A DNA stretch of 64,000 nt from Planctellipticum variicoloris (GTDB taxonomy: Bacteria > Planctomycetota > Planctomycetia > Planctomycetales > Planctomycetaceae). Position 1 is the stretch's first letter. Each line of letters opens with the position of its first letter. The DNA lies in NCBI RefSeq assembly GCF_030622045.1, contig NZ_CP130886.1, positions 6,890,001 to 6,954,000 of the forward strand. The letters are read 5' to 3'. The position numbers and the translations under genes are program-made. The notes beneath the pieces were generated by a model. The model had not been told where the DNA came from. It searched no databases and was given only the letters and a program-made list of their open reading frames with translations. Shown here one piece after another: positions 1 through 8,361 of this stretch.

Positions 1-691
1 TTCCCGACGACGTCGAATTGCAGAGTTGTCGCTCGGCGAGCGTTAAAGCGCCGCGGATACGGACCAGCACGAAGTCTTTGATAAGGTGGACGTGCACCTG
101 ATCCGAACGCCAGCCCAGATACTCCTCCTGAAAGCGAATGACTCCATCGCAGATGGCCGCTTCGCCCTCCGCCTGAGTCAGACTTTTGGAAGGGCGCTCG
201 CTCCGGATGCGCCGCGCCTCGTCCATCGGCAGTCGACGTTCGGTTCCGGGACTCACACGCGCCGGCGACCTTTTTGGCGATCGACTCCGAGGAGTCGCTG
301 TTGGAACAACCGAAGCCAGCGCGGAGTTGATGTCTTCCAGAGTCGCGGGTTTGACGACCAAGGCATCGAACCCGGATTTCAAGGCCAGCGTCTTGTGCCC
401 CTCGTCCTTCAAGCCGGTGACGGCGACCATCCGAATGTGTGCGAAGCCTGGCTTCTGTCGCAGTTGAGTGACGAGCTCGCACCCGTTCATATTCGGCATC
501 AGAAGGTCGACGAGGATCAGATCGGGGCAAAAGGCAGACGCCACGTCGAGCGCCTGCGTCCCGCCGTAGGTCACGTGGGCCTCGTTGCCAAGCGCCTCCA
601 CCAGCAAACCCAGAGCGTCCGCTCCGTCCCGGTTATCATCCACGATCAGTATTCGCAGGGGCTTGTGATTCGTCGGCACAGTCTTCCTCAT
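1..691 (-). CDS. Response regulator with C-terminal MpsC-like (DUF2294) domain, 3' end cut by window
   Basis: The reading frame is open from an ATG at 691 to the window edge (230 codons). Residues about 12-130 form a receiver domain: ILIVDDNRD supplies the acidic pocket, DLILVDLLMPN the phosphoacceptor Asp, VAVTG the conserved Thr and VVKPA the Lys. After a basic linker, residues about 165-230 (QVHVHLIKDFVLVRIRGALT and an AERQL motif) resemble the DUF2294/MpsC family. It lies 36 bp downstream of the hybrid kinase on the same strand, so it is probably the last gene of that operon and a phosphotransfer target. The output role of an MpsC-like domain here is unknown. The receiver call is firm; the C-terminal call is moderate because the end is missing. 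Confidence 0.8.
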   Translation of the reverse strand, partial: MRKTVPTNHKPLRILIVDDNRDGADALGLLVEALGNEAHVTYGGTQALDVASAFCPDLILVDLLMPNMNGCELVTQLRQKPGFAHIRMVAVTGLKDEGHKTLALKSGFDALVVKPATLEDINSALASVVPTATPRSRSPKRSPARVSPGTERRLPMDEARRIRSERPSKSLTQAEGEAAICDGVIRFQEEYLGWRSDQVHVHLIKDFVLVRIRGALTLAERQLCNSTSSG

Positions 692-727
692 TTTGCACGG
701 GTATCGTTCGGGCCGTTCCGGCTCGCT

Positions 728-3700
728 TCAGGTCACCCGCTCCGAGACGGTTGTCAGGATTTTCTGAAGCTGCTCTAAACGGGCCGGCTTGACCAGGTGG
801 TGATTGAATCCCGACTGCAGAGCCTCCTGACGGTCTGTCTCCTGCCCGTAGCCGGTCAAGGCGATGAGCACAACGTTTCGGAGAGTGCTCTCTTGTCGGA
901 TACGTTTTGCGACCTCATAACCATTCAGGACCGGCAGTCCGATGTCCAGCAACACCACGTCCGGCTGGTAGTCGAGCGCAGCCTGCACCGCCGTCAGCCC
1001 GTCGTACGCCGTCCGCACGTCATGTCCCGAGGCGCGGAGCAGCATGGTAAAACTCAGCACGGTATCCACGTTGTCGTCGACCACCAGCACCCGCAGCGGG
1101 CGCGAAGCCGCTTCAGCGTGTTCCGATGTCGGCAGCGCCGGCTGCGCCCCTTCTTGCGGCGCGATCGGCAGGCGGACGATGAATTCGCTGCCCTGTCCCG
1201 GTTCGCTCTCGGCGTCGACTGCTCCCCCGTGCAGTTGAGTGAGCCGCTGGACCAGCGCCAGGCCGATGCCAAGTCCCCCTTGCGAGCGATCCAGGGAGCG
1301 TTCCGCCTGCGTGAACAGATCGAAGATATGCGGTAGCAGCTCCGGCGAGATGCCGGCGCCCGTATCCCGCACCCGCAGAACACACTCGTCCGCCTCCTGT
1401 TGGACCGTGACCCAGATATGCCCGCCTTCGCTCGTGTACTTCGCGGCGTTGGTGAGCAGGTTGGCCAGCACCTGCTCCAGCCGCGCGACGTCGGCGTGCA
1501 GCCAGATCGGATCGGGTGGCACCGAGACGGTGAGCTCGTGGAAACGCTGCTCGATCAGCGGGCGAACCGTCTCGACGGCGCCTTCGACGATGCGGCTCAC
1601 GACAACCCGTTCCCGGCGCAACTGAACCCGGCCCGTGGTAATGCGGGAGACTTCGAGCAGGTCATCGACGAGTCGCTGCAGTTGTTTCATCTGGCGTTCG
1701 ATGATGCTGCGGGCCTGCTGCTGGATCAGCGTCTCGGTTCCCTGCTGGAGGCCCAGCAGCTCGACGGCGTTGGCGATCGGAGCGAGCGGGCTGCGGAGCT
1801 CGTGGCTGAGCATCGCCAGGAACTCGTCTTTGCGGCGATGAAGGTCCGACAACTCGGCCGCCTGTTTTCGCGTCTGCTTCTCCAGACGACTGCGGTCGCT
1901 GATATCCCGGATATTGCACTGCGCGACGCGCCGATGATCCCATTGGTAGATGTTGCTGACGAACTCGACTTCAACCGGCTCGCTGCTGCGGGACTTGAGC
2001 GGCAGATGGTCGTAGCGGACATACCCCTGCTGCTGCAGCTCCCGAAAGGCGGCTTCGTTGGCGGCCTTGTCGCGAAACAGACCGATCTCCCACAGTTCCT
2101 TGCCGATGAAGTCTGCGGTCGGATAGCCGGACAGTTCGGTCATGAACGGGTTGGCTTCCAGGATTCGACCGGAATCGGCGTCGAGAATCAGGACGCCGTC
2201 CTTCGCCGTCTCAAAGAGCCGGCGGTACAACGTTTCGGAGGCGTTCAGCCTTTCTTCGGCGAGCACGCGTCCCGAAATGTCGACGAAGTAGCAGATCATG
2301 CCGTACTCGCCATCGGGCAAGCCGATCCGATGGACCTGCCAGTCGTAGTATTCGCGTACCGTGCGGTCGAGGCGCACTTCGGAGAACCCGCTGATGGTGT
2401 ACGGTTCGCCGGTCTCGAGAGTCTGCTGAAAACGACGGACGATGTCGTCGGCGCATTGCGGAGGCCACAGGATGTGGATGACTTCGACGAAGTCTCTGCC
2501 GATCAATTCGCCGATGTCGCCGAAGATCGGGCGTGCCTGCTGACTCACCATGCGAATGTGGAAAGTCGCATCCACGAGGTACATGCCGACCGGAGAGACG
2601 TTGAAGACGGCTTCGAAGCGGGCGTTGCTCGCCTGCAACGCCAGTTCGGCCTGCTTGCGGTCGGTGATGTCTTCGATAGCCAGCAAAATTCGCTCGGTCT
2701 TCTGCTGCCGGTTCAGGATAGTCCGTGCGTTGAGGAGCATGGTTCGGCGGCCGAGTTGCTCGAAGTCATGCTCGACCTCGAAGTCTTCGACCGTTTTACT
2801 CTGCGGCAGAATCTCTTCGAGCAGAGTACGCAGCCGCGGGATGTCCCACTGATGATTGCCCAGGTCGTAGATGAACGTGCCGACCGTCTGCGCAGGATCG
2901 ACCTGGAATTCCCGGTAGAACGAGCGATTGGCGCTTTCGACGCGCAGGTCGGAGTCGAGCACGACCAGCGGCTCGCGCACCGTTTCGACCGTGTTCACGG
3001 CGTAGTCGCGGGCCGCGGCGATGGCCTGTTCGCTCTGCTTGAGCTGGTCGATTTCCAGCAGCAGCAGCACGGCGCCGTCCACGTTTTTGTCAAGCGTCAT
3101 GTATGGGCGGGCCCGCAGCGAATGCCAGTGTCCGGCGCTGTCCAGGACCTCGCATTCCTTCTCGCTCACCGAGGCGATGACTTCGACGCACACCGCTTCC
3201 AGGTCGAGCGGGGTCTGCGCGTCGTCGGCGAGTACGAGGTTATGCCGGATGTGGCTGACCGGCCGACCCACATCGGTGGCCCGCAGTTCGAACTGTTTCT
3301 CCGCCTGCGGGCTGAAGCGGCGGATGGTGAGATCGCGCGCGAGCAGCAGGACGACCAGTCTCGTCGAATTCTGAAAATTGACGAGGTCGTTGTTGAGGCC
3401 GGTGAGCTCGGAGTTCCGATGGGCCATTTCCTCGTTGACGGTCGTCAGCTCTTCGTTGGCCGATTCCAGCTCCTCCTTGGAGGTCTCCAGTTCCTCATTG
3501 ATGCTCTGCAGCTCTTCATTGGCCGACTGGACTTCTTCACTGGCCGCCTGGAGCTCCTCATTAGTCGCCTCGTGCTGTTCCTGGATGGCCAGGAGATACT
3601 CGCGCATCTCGGAGAGATCGGCTTCGAGCTCGGAAATCCGGCCGGCCTCCGCCTCTTTGCTGAGCGGCGGCCCCGCTGGCTGCGATCGCACCGGCGCACG

Positions 3701-5809
3701 GACGGCGGTCTCCGCATCTTCAAACAGGATCAGGAAGCAGGGTTCGGGCAGGTTCTTGAGCGGGATCACTTCCAAGTTCACCGCACGCGTCTCGCCGTTC
3801 TGTTTGACTCGGACGTTCTCCCGGCGCGTGGCCTTGTTCCCGGTTTTTGCGTCTTTGAAGGCAGCGCTGAGCGGCAGCATCAGGCCCTCTCGCACCATCT
3901 TCAGCAGGTTGAAGCTGGCTTTGCCGACCGGTGGTTCCAGAAACGCGCCCGTGGAACCGCGAAACTGCAGAACCTGCAGCTCGGCGTCGACGAGCACACC
4001 CGGAGGGGCGAACTGCTGGACAGTGATTCGGTCGGCCTCGCGCTGAGCGTTGAGTTCGCCGCTATGAGCGCCCATCCCTTGCGGCTGTGCGGCCGGAAAC
4101 GCAGTGGCCCGGCGGCCCGGCAATGTCCGCGCCCCGTGCCCGCGACCGGCCGGCATGTGAAAGGCGGGAGTCGGCGCGGATTTCTTCGAGTAGATCCGGG
4201 ATTTCTTGTCCACCGGCTCAAACAGCTCGCCGAAACCGCCAATCGATTCCGAAGCGCCCAGGAACAGGAACCCGCCGGCCTTGAGCGCGTAGTGAAATGT
4301 TGGAAGCGCTTTCTTCTGCAGATTCGGTCCGAGGTAAATCAGCACGTTGCGACAACTGATGAGATCCATCCGCGAGAAGGGCGGGTCTGCGAGAAGGTTC
4401 TGCCGTGCGAAGACCACTATTTCCCGCAGCGACTTGCTGACGCGGTAGCCCCCTTGCTCTTCGACGAAGAACCGGCGCAGTCGCTCGGGGCTGATTTCGT
4501 CGGAGAGACTCCTGGGATAGAGCCCGGCACGCGCCCTGTCCAGCAGCGCTTCGTTGAGGTCGGTGGCAAACACCTGCAGATTGCGGCCGCGGGTCGACTT
4601 CTCCGCCAGCTCCATGAACGCGATGGCGATGGAGTAAGCCTCCTGCCCCGTCGAGCATCCCGGCACCCAGACGCGGACCGGATCGTCGCCCGGCTGTCTC
4701 AGGAGTTCGGGCAGCACCAGACGCTGGAGGGCCTCGAACGCTTCGGGATTTCGGAAGAAAGTCGTCACGCTGATCAGCACGTCGGAGCACAGCGCATCCA
4801 GCTCCTTGACGTTGCCACGGAGAAATGCCGCGTAGTCCTCCAGCGTGTTCTGCTTATTGATCACCAGTCGTCGCGTAATGCGACGCTGAATTGTGCTCGA
4901 CTTGTAGAGCGAGAAGTCGACGCCCGAATGGCTTCGAAGAATCGACAGCGTCTTCGCGTAACCATCCTCTCCTCGCTCAGAGGTGTTTGTCTCCTCTTCT
5001 ACTTTCCCGTGAACATGCGACGACGCAGCGTCTGTAAATGGCGATGGGCCGCTGCCGGAAATGGCCGGCGTGTCGTTGTCCTGGTGCGCGGTCGCGTTTT
5101 CGAGGTCCTCGGACGTACGATCGGAAAACGTCAGCGGTTGCCCGGAAACATACGGATGCTTCGCAATCCGCGCGATCTCCAGCGCGATCTCCTCCGGCGA
5201 GAGGACGAGGTCCACGCAGCCCGCCGCCACGGCGCTGCGGGGCATCGAGTCGTACTTGGCCGAACTGTCCTGCGCAAAGGTAATCCCGCCTGCGACTTTA
5301 ATTGCCTCCAGTCCCAGCGTCCCGTCGCTCGCCGTGCCCGATAAGACGACTCCAATGGCTCGCTCCGCGTGATCCAGCGCCAGCGATTCAAAGAAAACGT
5401 CAATCGGTCGATGCGGCGTACGATTCTTCAGTCGCGGCTGAAGCTTCAGAAGGCCATCGGCGATGCTGAGAATCGTGTCGGGCGGAATGATGTAGACGTG
5501 ATTCGGCTCGACCGACTGATTGTTCGCGACATCGCTCACCGGGAGCGACGTGGTACGCGAAAGAATCTGTGTCAGCGCGCTTTCGTGGTCCGGGTCCAGA
5601 TGCTGCACCAGGACAAACGCCATGCCCGTGTCCGGCGGCAGCGCCTTGAGCAATTGCGTAAACGCCTCCAGCCCCCCCGCTGAGGCGCCGATCCCGACAA
5701 TCGGAAAGGAAACCTCCGGGCTGCGTTTGGGCGGTTGAGGTGCGGGATCGACCGCGGGCGCCGCCGGTTCAACCGGCGTTTCAGAGTGCGCCGACTGTTT
5801 CTTCTTCAT
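728..5809 (-). CDS. CheB-CheR-PAS hybrid histidine kinase with C-terminal receiver
   Basis: A 1693-residue multidomain signalling protein. In order: a CheB methylesterase domain (about 35-225; GASAGGLEAF serine loop, QHLDPDHES histidine, GTASDGTLG aspartate); a CheR methyltransferase (about 285-545; GCSTGQEAYS SAM loop, SCRNVLIYL); a long coiled coil of repeated NEELQ/NEELE units (about 700-810); several PAS domains; HisKA with MLSHELRSPL (about 1335); HATPase_c (NAAKYT, GLGIGLALV); and a receiver (LVVDDNVDT, VVLLDIGLPV). This CheB/CheR-PAS-kinase order is a known bacterial architecture. No transmembrane segment is evident, so it is probably cytoplasmic. A GTG at 5818 is in frame, but the ATG at 5809 has AGAAAG at better spacing. 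The response regulator follows 36 bp downstream. Confidence 0.93.
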   Translation of the reverse strand: MKKKQSAHSETPVEPAAPAVDPAPQPPKRSPEVSFPIVGIGASAGGLEAFTQLLKALPPDTGMAFVLVQHLDPDHESALTQILSRTTSLPVSDVANNQSVEPNHVYIIPPDTILSIADGLLKLQPRLKNRTPHRPIDVFFESLALDHAERAIGVVLSGTASDGTLGLEAIKVAGGITFAQDSSAKYDSMPRSAVAAGCVDLVLSPEEIALEIARIAKHPYVSGQPLTFSDRTSEDLENATAHQDNDTPAISGSGPSPFTDAASSHVHGKVEEETNTSERGEDGYAKTLSILRSHSGVDFSLYKSSTIQRRITRRLVINKQNTLEDYAAFLRGNVKELDALCSDVLISVTTFFRNPEAFEALQRLVLPELLRQPGDDPVRVWVPGCSTGQEAYSIAIAFMELAEKSTRGRNLQVFATDLNEALLDRARAGLYPRSLSDEISPERLRRFFVEEQGGYRVSKSLREIVVFARQNLLADPPFSRMDLISCRNVLIYLGPNLQKKALPTFHYALKAGGFLFLGASESIGGFGELFEPVDKKSRIYSKKSAPTPAFHMPAGRGHGARTLPGRRATAFPAAQPQGMGAHSGELNAQREADRITVQQFAPPGVLVDAELQVLQFRGSTGAFLEPPVGKASFNLLKMVREGLMLPLSAAFKDAKTGNKATRRENVRVKQNGETRAVNLEVIPLKNLPEPCFLILFEDAETAVRAPVRSQPAGPPLSKEAEAGRISELEADLSEMREYLLAIQEQHEATNEELQAASEEVQSANEELQSINEELETSKEELESANEELTTVNEEMAHRNSELTGLNNDLVNFQNSTRLVVLLLARDLTIRRFSPQAEKQFELRATDVGRPVSHIRHNLVLADDAQTPLDLEAVCVEVIASVSEKECEVLDSAGHWHSLRARPYMTLDKNVDGAVLLLLEIDQLKQSEQAIAAARDYAVNTVETVREPLVVLDSDLRVESANRSFYREFQVDPAQTVGTFIYDLGNHQWDIPRLRTLLEEILPQSKTVEDFEVEHDFEQLGRRTMLLNARTILNRQQKTERILLAIEDITDRKQAELALQASNARFEAVFNVSPVGMYLVDATFHIRMVSQQARPIFGDIGELIGRDFVEVIHILWPPQCADDIVRRFQQTLETGEPYTISGFSEVRLDRTVREYYDWQVHRIGLPDGEYGMICYFVDISGRVLAEERLNASETLYRRLFETAKDGVLILDADSGRILEANPFMTELSGYPTADFIGKELWEIGLFRDKAANEAAFRELQQQGYVRYDHLPLKSRSSEPVEVEFVSNIYQWDHRRVAQCNIRDISDRSRLEKQTRKQAAELSDLHRRKDEFLAMLSHELRSPLAPIANAVELLGLQQGTETLIQQQARSIIERQMKQLQRLVDDLLEVSRITTGRVQLRRERVVVSRIVEGAVETVRPLIEQRFHELTVSVPPDPIWLHADVARLEQVLANLLTNAAKYTSEGGHIWVTVQQEADECVLRVRDTGAGISPELLPHIFDLFTQAERSLDRSQGGLGIGLALVQRLTQLHGGAVDAESEPGQGSEFIVRLPIAPQEGAQPALPTSEHAEAASRPLRVLVVDDNVDTVLSFTMLLRASGHDVRTAYDGLTAVQAALDYQPDVVLLDIGLPVLNGYEVAKRIRQESTLRNVVLIALTGYGQETDRQEALQSGFNHHLVKPARLEQLQKILTTVSERVT

Positions 5810-5944
5810 GAAGAACACTTTCTCGTTGTGCGAAGGGCCGCAGTCATGGGATCGACAGATCGCTCCAGGCCGTCGTCGTCGACGAACCGCATATGACCTG
5901 TCGGCAGCAGCATCGAAGCGTCTCGCTGAAAGGCCGGTAGAACC

Positions 5945-5998
5945 ACAAAAAAAGCCGACGTGGCGGAACCCCCAAAAGGAATTCCATCACGTCGGCTT
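5945..5998 (-). terminator. Rho-independent terminator or leader hairpin, AAGCCGACG family (copy 1)
   Basis: Arms at 5952-5962 and 5988-5998 pair perfectly (AAGCCGACGTG), with a further imperfect GGAA/TTCC extension. On the minus strand the hairpin is followed by seven Ts. It lies about 135 nt upstream of the hybrid-kinase start and about 380 nt downstream of the methyltransferase stop. It may therefore end that transcript or act as a leader attenuator for the kinase. Two close relatives occur at 8271-8320 and 10575-10624. Confidence 0.7.
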
Positions 5999-6374
5999 AC
6001 TTACTAACTCGCCCCCCGGCACTGGTCGCAGACGGACCAGGCGGATTGCGCTTTATTCAGTCATCCGATGTCTTGGGCGAAGCGAGATTCTGCAATCTCA
6101 ATACGACTCGCGACAAAGAATGATCATATCAGACGACATCGGAACTGCAACAGGCGTCTTGCTTTAGAGTTCCGATTGCGTGTAATCGCCGTGCCGCTGA
6201 GATCGGATGCCATGCCCGCTCGCGTTCCTGGACTCGCGTCGGTATTTGTCGGGGGGGGGCGGCGGTGACTGAACGCAGAGGTTGCCAAGGCGCCGACATC
6301 TGCGCATTGCATCCGCGAACAAAAGTGCGGTTGCGAAACATGTCAGCGTGCCATCCGTTGACTCGCCATCAGCT
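5999..6374. other. Intergenic stretch without a gene
   Basis: About 375 bp between the copy-1 hairpin and the methyltransferase stop codon. It includes a run of Gs near 6250. I see no credible coding frame or RNA gene. Confidence 0.5.
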
Positions 6375-7346
6375 TCAGCGAAACGAGAGGGGATCCGGCT
6401 TTTCCAGCACGAATGCCATGTAGCTGGAGACGCTCCGGACATGCTGATGGGCGCGGACGGCGGTGGCCAGCGATCTCCAGTCCTCCGTCGAAATCGACCG
6501 GTACAGCGGATTTCTCCACTCGAGAAGTTGTCGTCCTGCTCGAGTGTTTCCCAATCGGGAAAGACAACGGAAGACTTGCTGAATGGGATTCGAAACGCGG
6601 CTACTCCAGTCGCTCGACGAAATCAGCCGAAATCCCGCGGCGGCGGATTCCCGCTCGTAATCGGCGATTGAAAAAAAGTCTTCCCATTGCCAGATGTCGC
6701 GGACAATGCGGGTTTCCGGATCATTACGATGCGCGCGATGGGCTTCAGTCTTCCAGGCGAAGTCCACGACGACCATCCGGCCGCCCGGGCGAAGCACGCG
6801 CCAGGCCTCCTGCAGAAACTGCGCGCGGTCAGGAAAATGGAACGCGGCTTCCAGACACAGCAACCGGTCAAACGAACCGTCGGGAAAGTCCAGGTCGGCG
6901 GCGTCGCCTGTCTGATACGAAAGATTCTGCGCATGATCGAATAAAGCCTGCGCGACTTGAATGTTCCGGTCCAGCAGATCCACTCCGACCACCGTCGCCG
7001 CGGGCTGCAGGCAGTGAATAATGAAGGAGCTCTTTCCCCGTCCGCAGGCGAGGTCCAGCACGCGGTGCCGGGACTGCACATCCAGAAGTGTGACGGATTT
7101 GAAGACCAGTTGGCGCTGTGCGCCTTCCAGATTGACGACGACGTTGAGCGCCGCCAAGGGTCCCCGAAAGGGGAAGTATCCGAGATTCATCAGCGCCGGC
7201 CTCCATGTCTCCATTCGGAGCAGTCGGGAGACGACGTTTGAGCCATCGTAGGAGGAGAGTACGGCCTTCTCAACGGCTTGACCGTCGCAGGCTCTATCCA
7301 GGGGGCCAAGGTTGCGGGTGTTCAGAGTAGTCAGGGTCGCACTCAT
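6375..7346 (-). CDS. Class I SAM-dependent methyltransferase
   Basis: A 323-residue protein with a Rossmann methyltransferase core: motif I VLDLACGRGKSS (about residues 95-106), acidic motif VVGVDLLDRN, motif II GDAADLDFPDGSFDRLLC and motif III WRVLRPGGRMVVVDF. This resembles the UbiE / sterol and tocopherol methyltransferase group (Methyltransf_11), which modifies small molecules. The substrate cannot be read from sequence. A TTG 15 nt upstream (7361) would add five residues, but GGAGAG lies at good distance from the ATG at 7346, so I prefer that start. The downstream hairpin at 5945-5998 may terminate the transcript. Confidence 0.85.
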   Translation of the reverse strand: MSATLTTLNTRNLGPLDRACDGQAVEKAVLSSYDGSNVVSRLLRMETWRPALMNLGYFPFRGPLAALNVVVNLEGAQRQLVFKSVTLLDVQSRHRVLDLACGRGKSSFIIHCLQPAATVVGVDLLDRNIQVAQALFDHAQNLSYQTGDAADLDFPDGSFDRLLCLEAAFHFPDRAQFLQEAWRVLRPGGRMVVVDFAWKTEAHRAHRNDPETRIVRDIWQWEDFFSIADYERESAAAGFRLISSSDWSSRVSNPIQQVFRCLSRLGNTRAGRQLLEWRNPLYRSISTEDWRSLATAVRAHQHVRSVSSYMAFVLEKPDPLSFR

Positions 7347-7550
7347 AACATGACTCTCCAAATCAGGAAGTATGTCCTGGCGGAATTGATTTTCAGAATC
7401 TCGGGCCGCTTGCGCCGGCCGTCACTGCGCAGCAAACCGCGAGGCAGGAGCTATTACGGCGCCCCGCCTCGCGGCGCGTGCTCCGACAACCAGAAATCGA
7501 GGAGCGGGCGGGCCAGCTCTTCCGCGAATCTCAGGCGTCGGACCAATCGT

Positions 7551-8186
7551 TCAAATCGAAACTACGCTCGACCGGCGGCGATACCAGCCCAGCGCCAGAG
7601 GTACGCACATCGAGCCAAACATCGCCATCGTCGTGGGTTCCGGAGTAGCAAAGTTGGTGACATTCGGCGGCGCGTTCAGCGTCGCCGAACCGGAAATCTC
7701 CGATGTTGCTCCGCCCGACTGATTGAATGTCAGCGTAAAGCTGGCAGGAGAAGGCATGAATGGCTGGCTGGACATATCGACAAACGCCGTCCCGGGGGTG
7801 AACGTCCCCAGAAAGAAGAATGTCCGCGACAGTTGACCGAGATTTGTGCTGCTGGCCTGCTGTGCGGCATTCGCCTGAAACGTACCAAACACGGAATCGC
7901 CGAACGAGAACGTGTTCAGGGTGCCGATATTCAGTGCGGAGACTCCGAGAGAATGAGTACTCCCCAACGGATCCGATACCAGCGCGTTGGTCCAGTTGCC
8001 GGAACTGGTCTTCAGCGTAAAGGAATTGAAGGATGTAATGTTAAGAAGGTTTGCGCCCGCAGGTACGTAGTTATTGGTGACCCCCGTGAGGCTGAACGCT
8101 TCCGATCCCATGATCAGCGCCGCCTGAGCCGGCCGGCACGCGCTGAGCGCTGTCGCCAGAAGTAAAGCCGCCATAATCTTCTGCAT
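7551..8186 (-). CDS. Secreted PEP-CTERM anchor protein
   Basis: A 211-residue exported protein. An N-terminal signal peptide (residues 1-22, ending PAQA) leads into a low-complexity, Ser/Thr/Asn-rich region of predicted beta character. The C-terminus is a PEP-CTERM signal: TPEPTTM, then a hydrophobic stretch and the basic tail WYRRRSS. Such proteins are processed by exosortase and often displayed on the surface or in exopolysaccharide. No exosortase is in the window. The start at 8186 has CGGAGAAGAAGA just upstream. The 20-bp hairpin at 8275-8320 lies in its leader. The specific role is unknown. Confidence 0.85.
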   Translation of the reverse strand: MQKIMAALLLATALSACRPAQAALIMGSEAFSLTGVTNNYVPAGANLLNITSFNSFTLKTSSGNWTNALVSDPLGSTHSLGVSALNIGTLNTFSFGDSVFGTFQANAAQQASSTNLGQLSRTFFFLGTFTPGTAFVDMSSQPFMPSPASFTLTFNQSGGATSEISGSATLNAPPNVTNFATPEPTTMAMFGSMCVPLALGWYRRRSSVVSI

Positions 8187-8221
8187 TCTTCTTCTCCGTA
8201 CGAAAACACGAGGAGTCTGAC

Positions 8222-8240
8222 TCGAAACCGACGGTTTCGA
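8222..8240. repeat. Small palindrome TCGAAACC-gac-GGTTTCGA
   Basis: A perfect 8-bp inverted repeat with a 3-nt loop, 36 nt upstream of the PEP-CTERM gene start, between that start and the larger hairpin at 8271-8320. It could be an operator or part of the mRNA leader. No T-run follows, so it is not a terminator. Confidence 0.4.
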
Positions 8241-8270
8241 TGAGTCTGCGAGATCGGCGACGCAGAAACG

Positions 8271-8320
8271 AAAAAAGCCGACGGGACGGAACGCTCGAAA
8301 GCGTTCCGTCCCGTCGGCTT
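8271..8320 (-). terminator. 20-bp perfect hairpin with T-run, AAGCCGACG family (copy 2)
   Basis: Arms 8275-8294 and 8301-8320 are perfectly complementary over 20 bp around the loop TCGAAA. The minus strand continues into six Ts, the form of an intrinsic terminator. It lies about 85 nt upstream of the PEP-CTERM gene start and is read in that gene's direction, so it is either a premature-termination leader or the end of a transcript interrupted by the IS at 8362. Confidence 0.75.
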
Positions 8321-8361
8321 ACTCGTTAATGGGTCTCCCGCGTTGGCGGGCTACCCCTTAG

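Noticed and set aside
1400-5344. A 1314-codon open frame on the plus strand opposite the hybrid kinase
   Set aside because: It is the antisense shadow of a high-GC gene: no recognisable domain, while the minus strand encodes complete CheB, CheR, PAS and kinase domains. The same applies to long frames opposite the ABC exporter, pgi, the aminotransferase, folC and the sigma/anti-sigma region.
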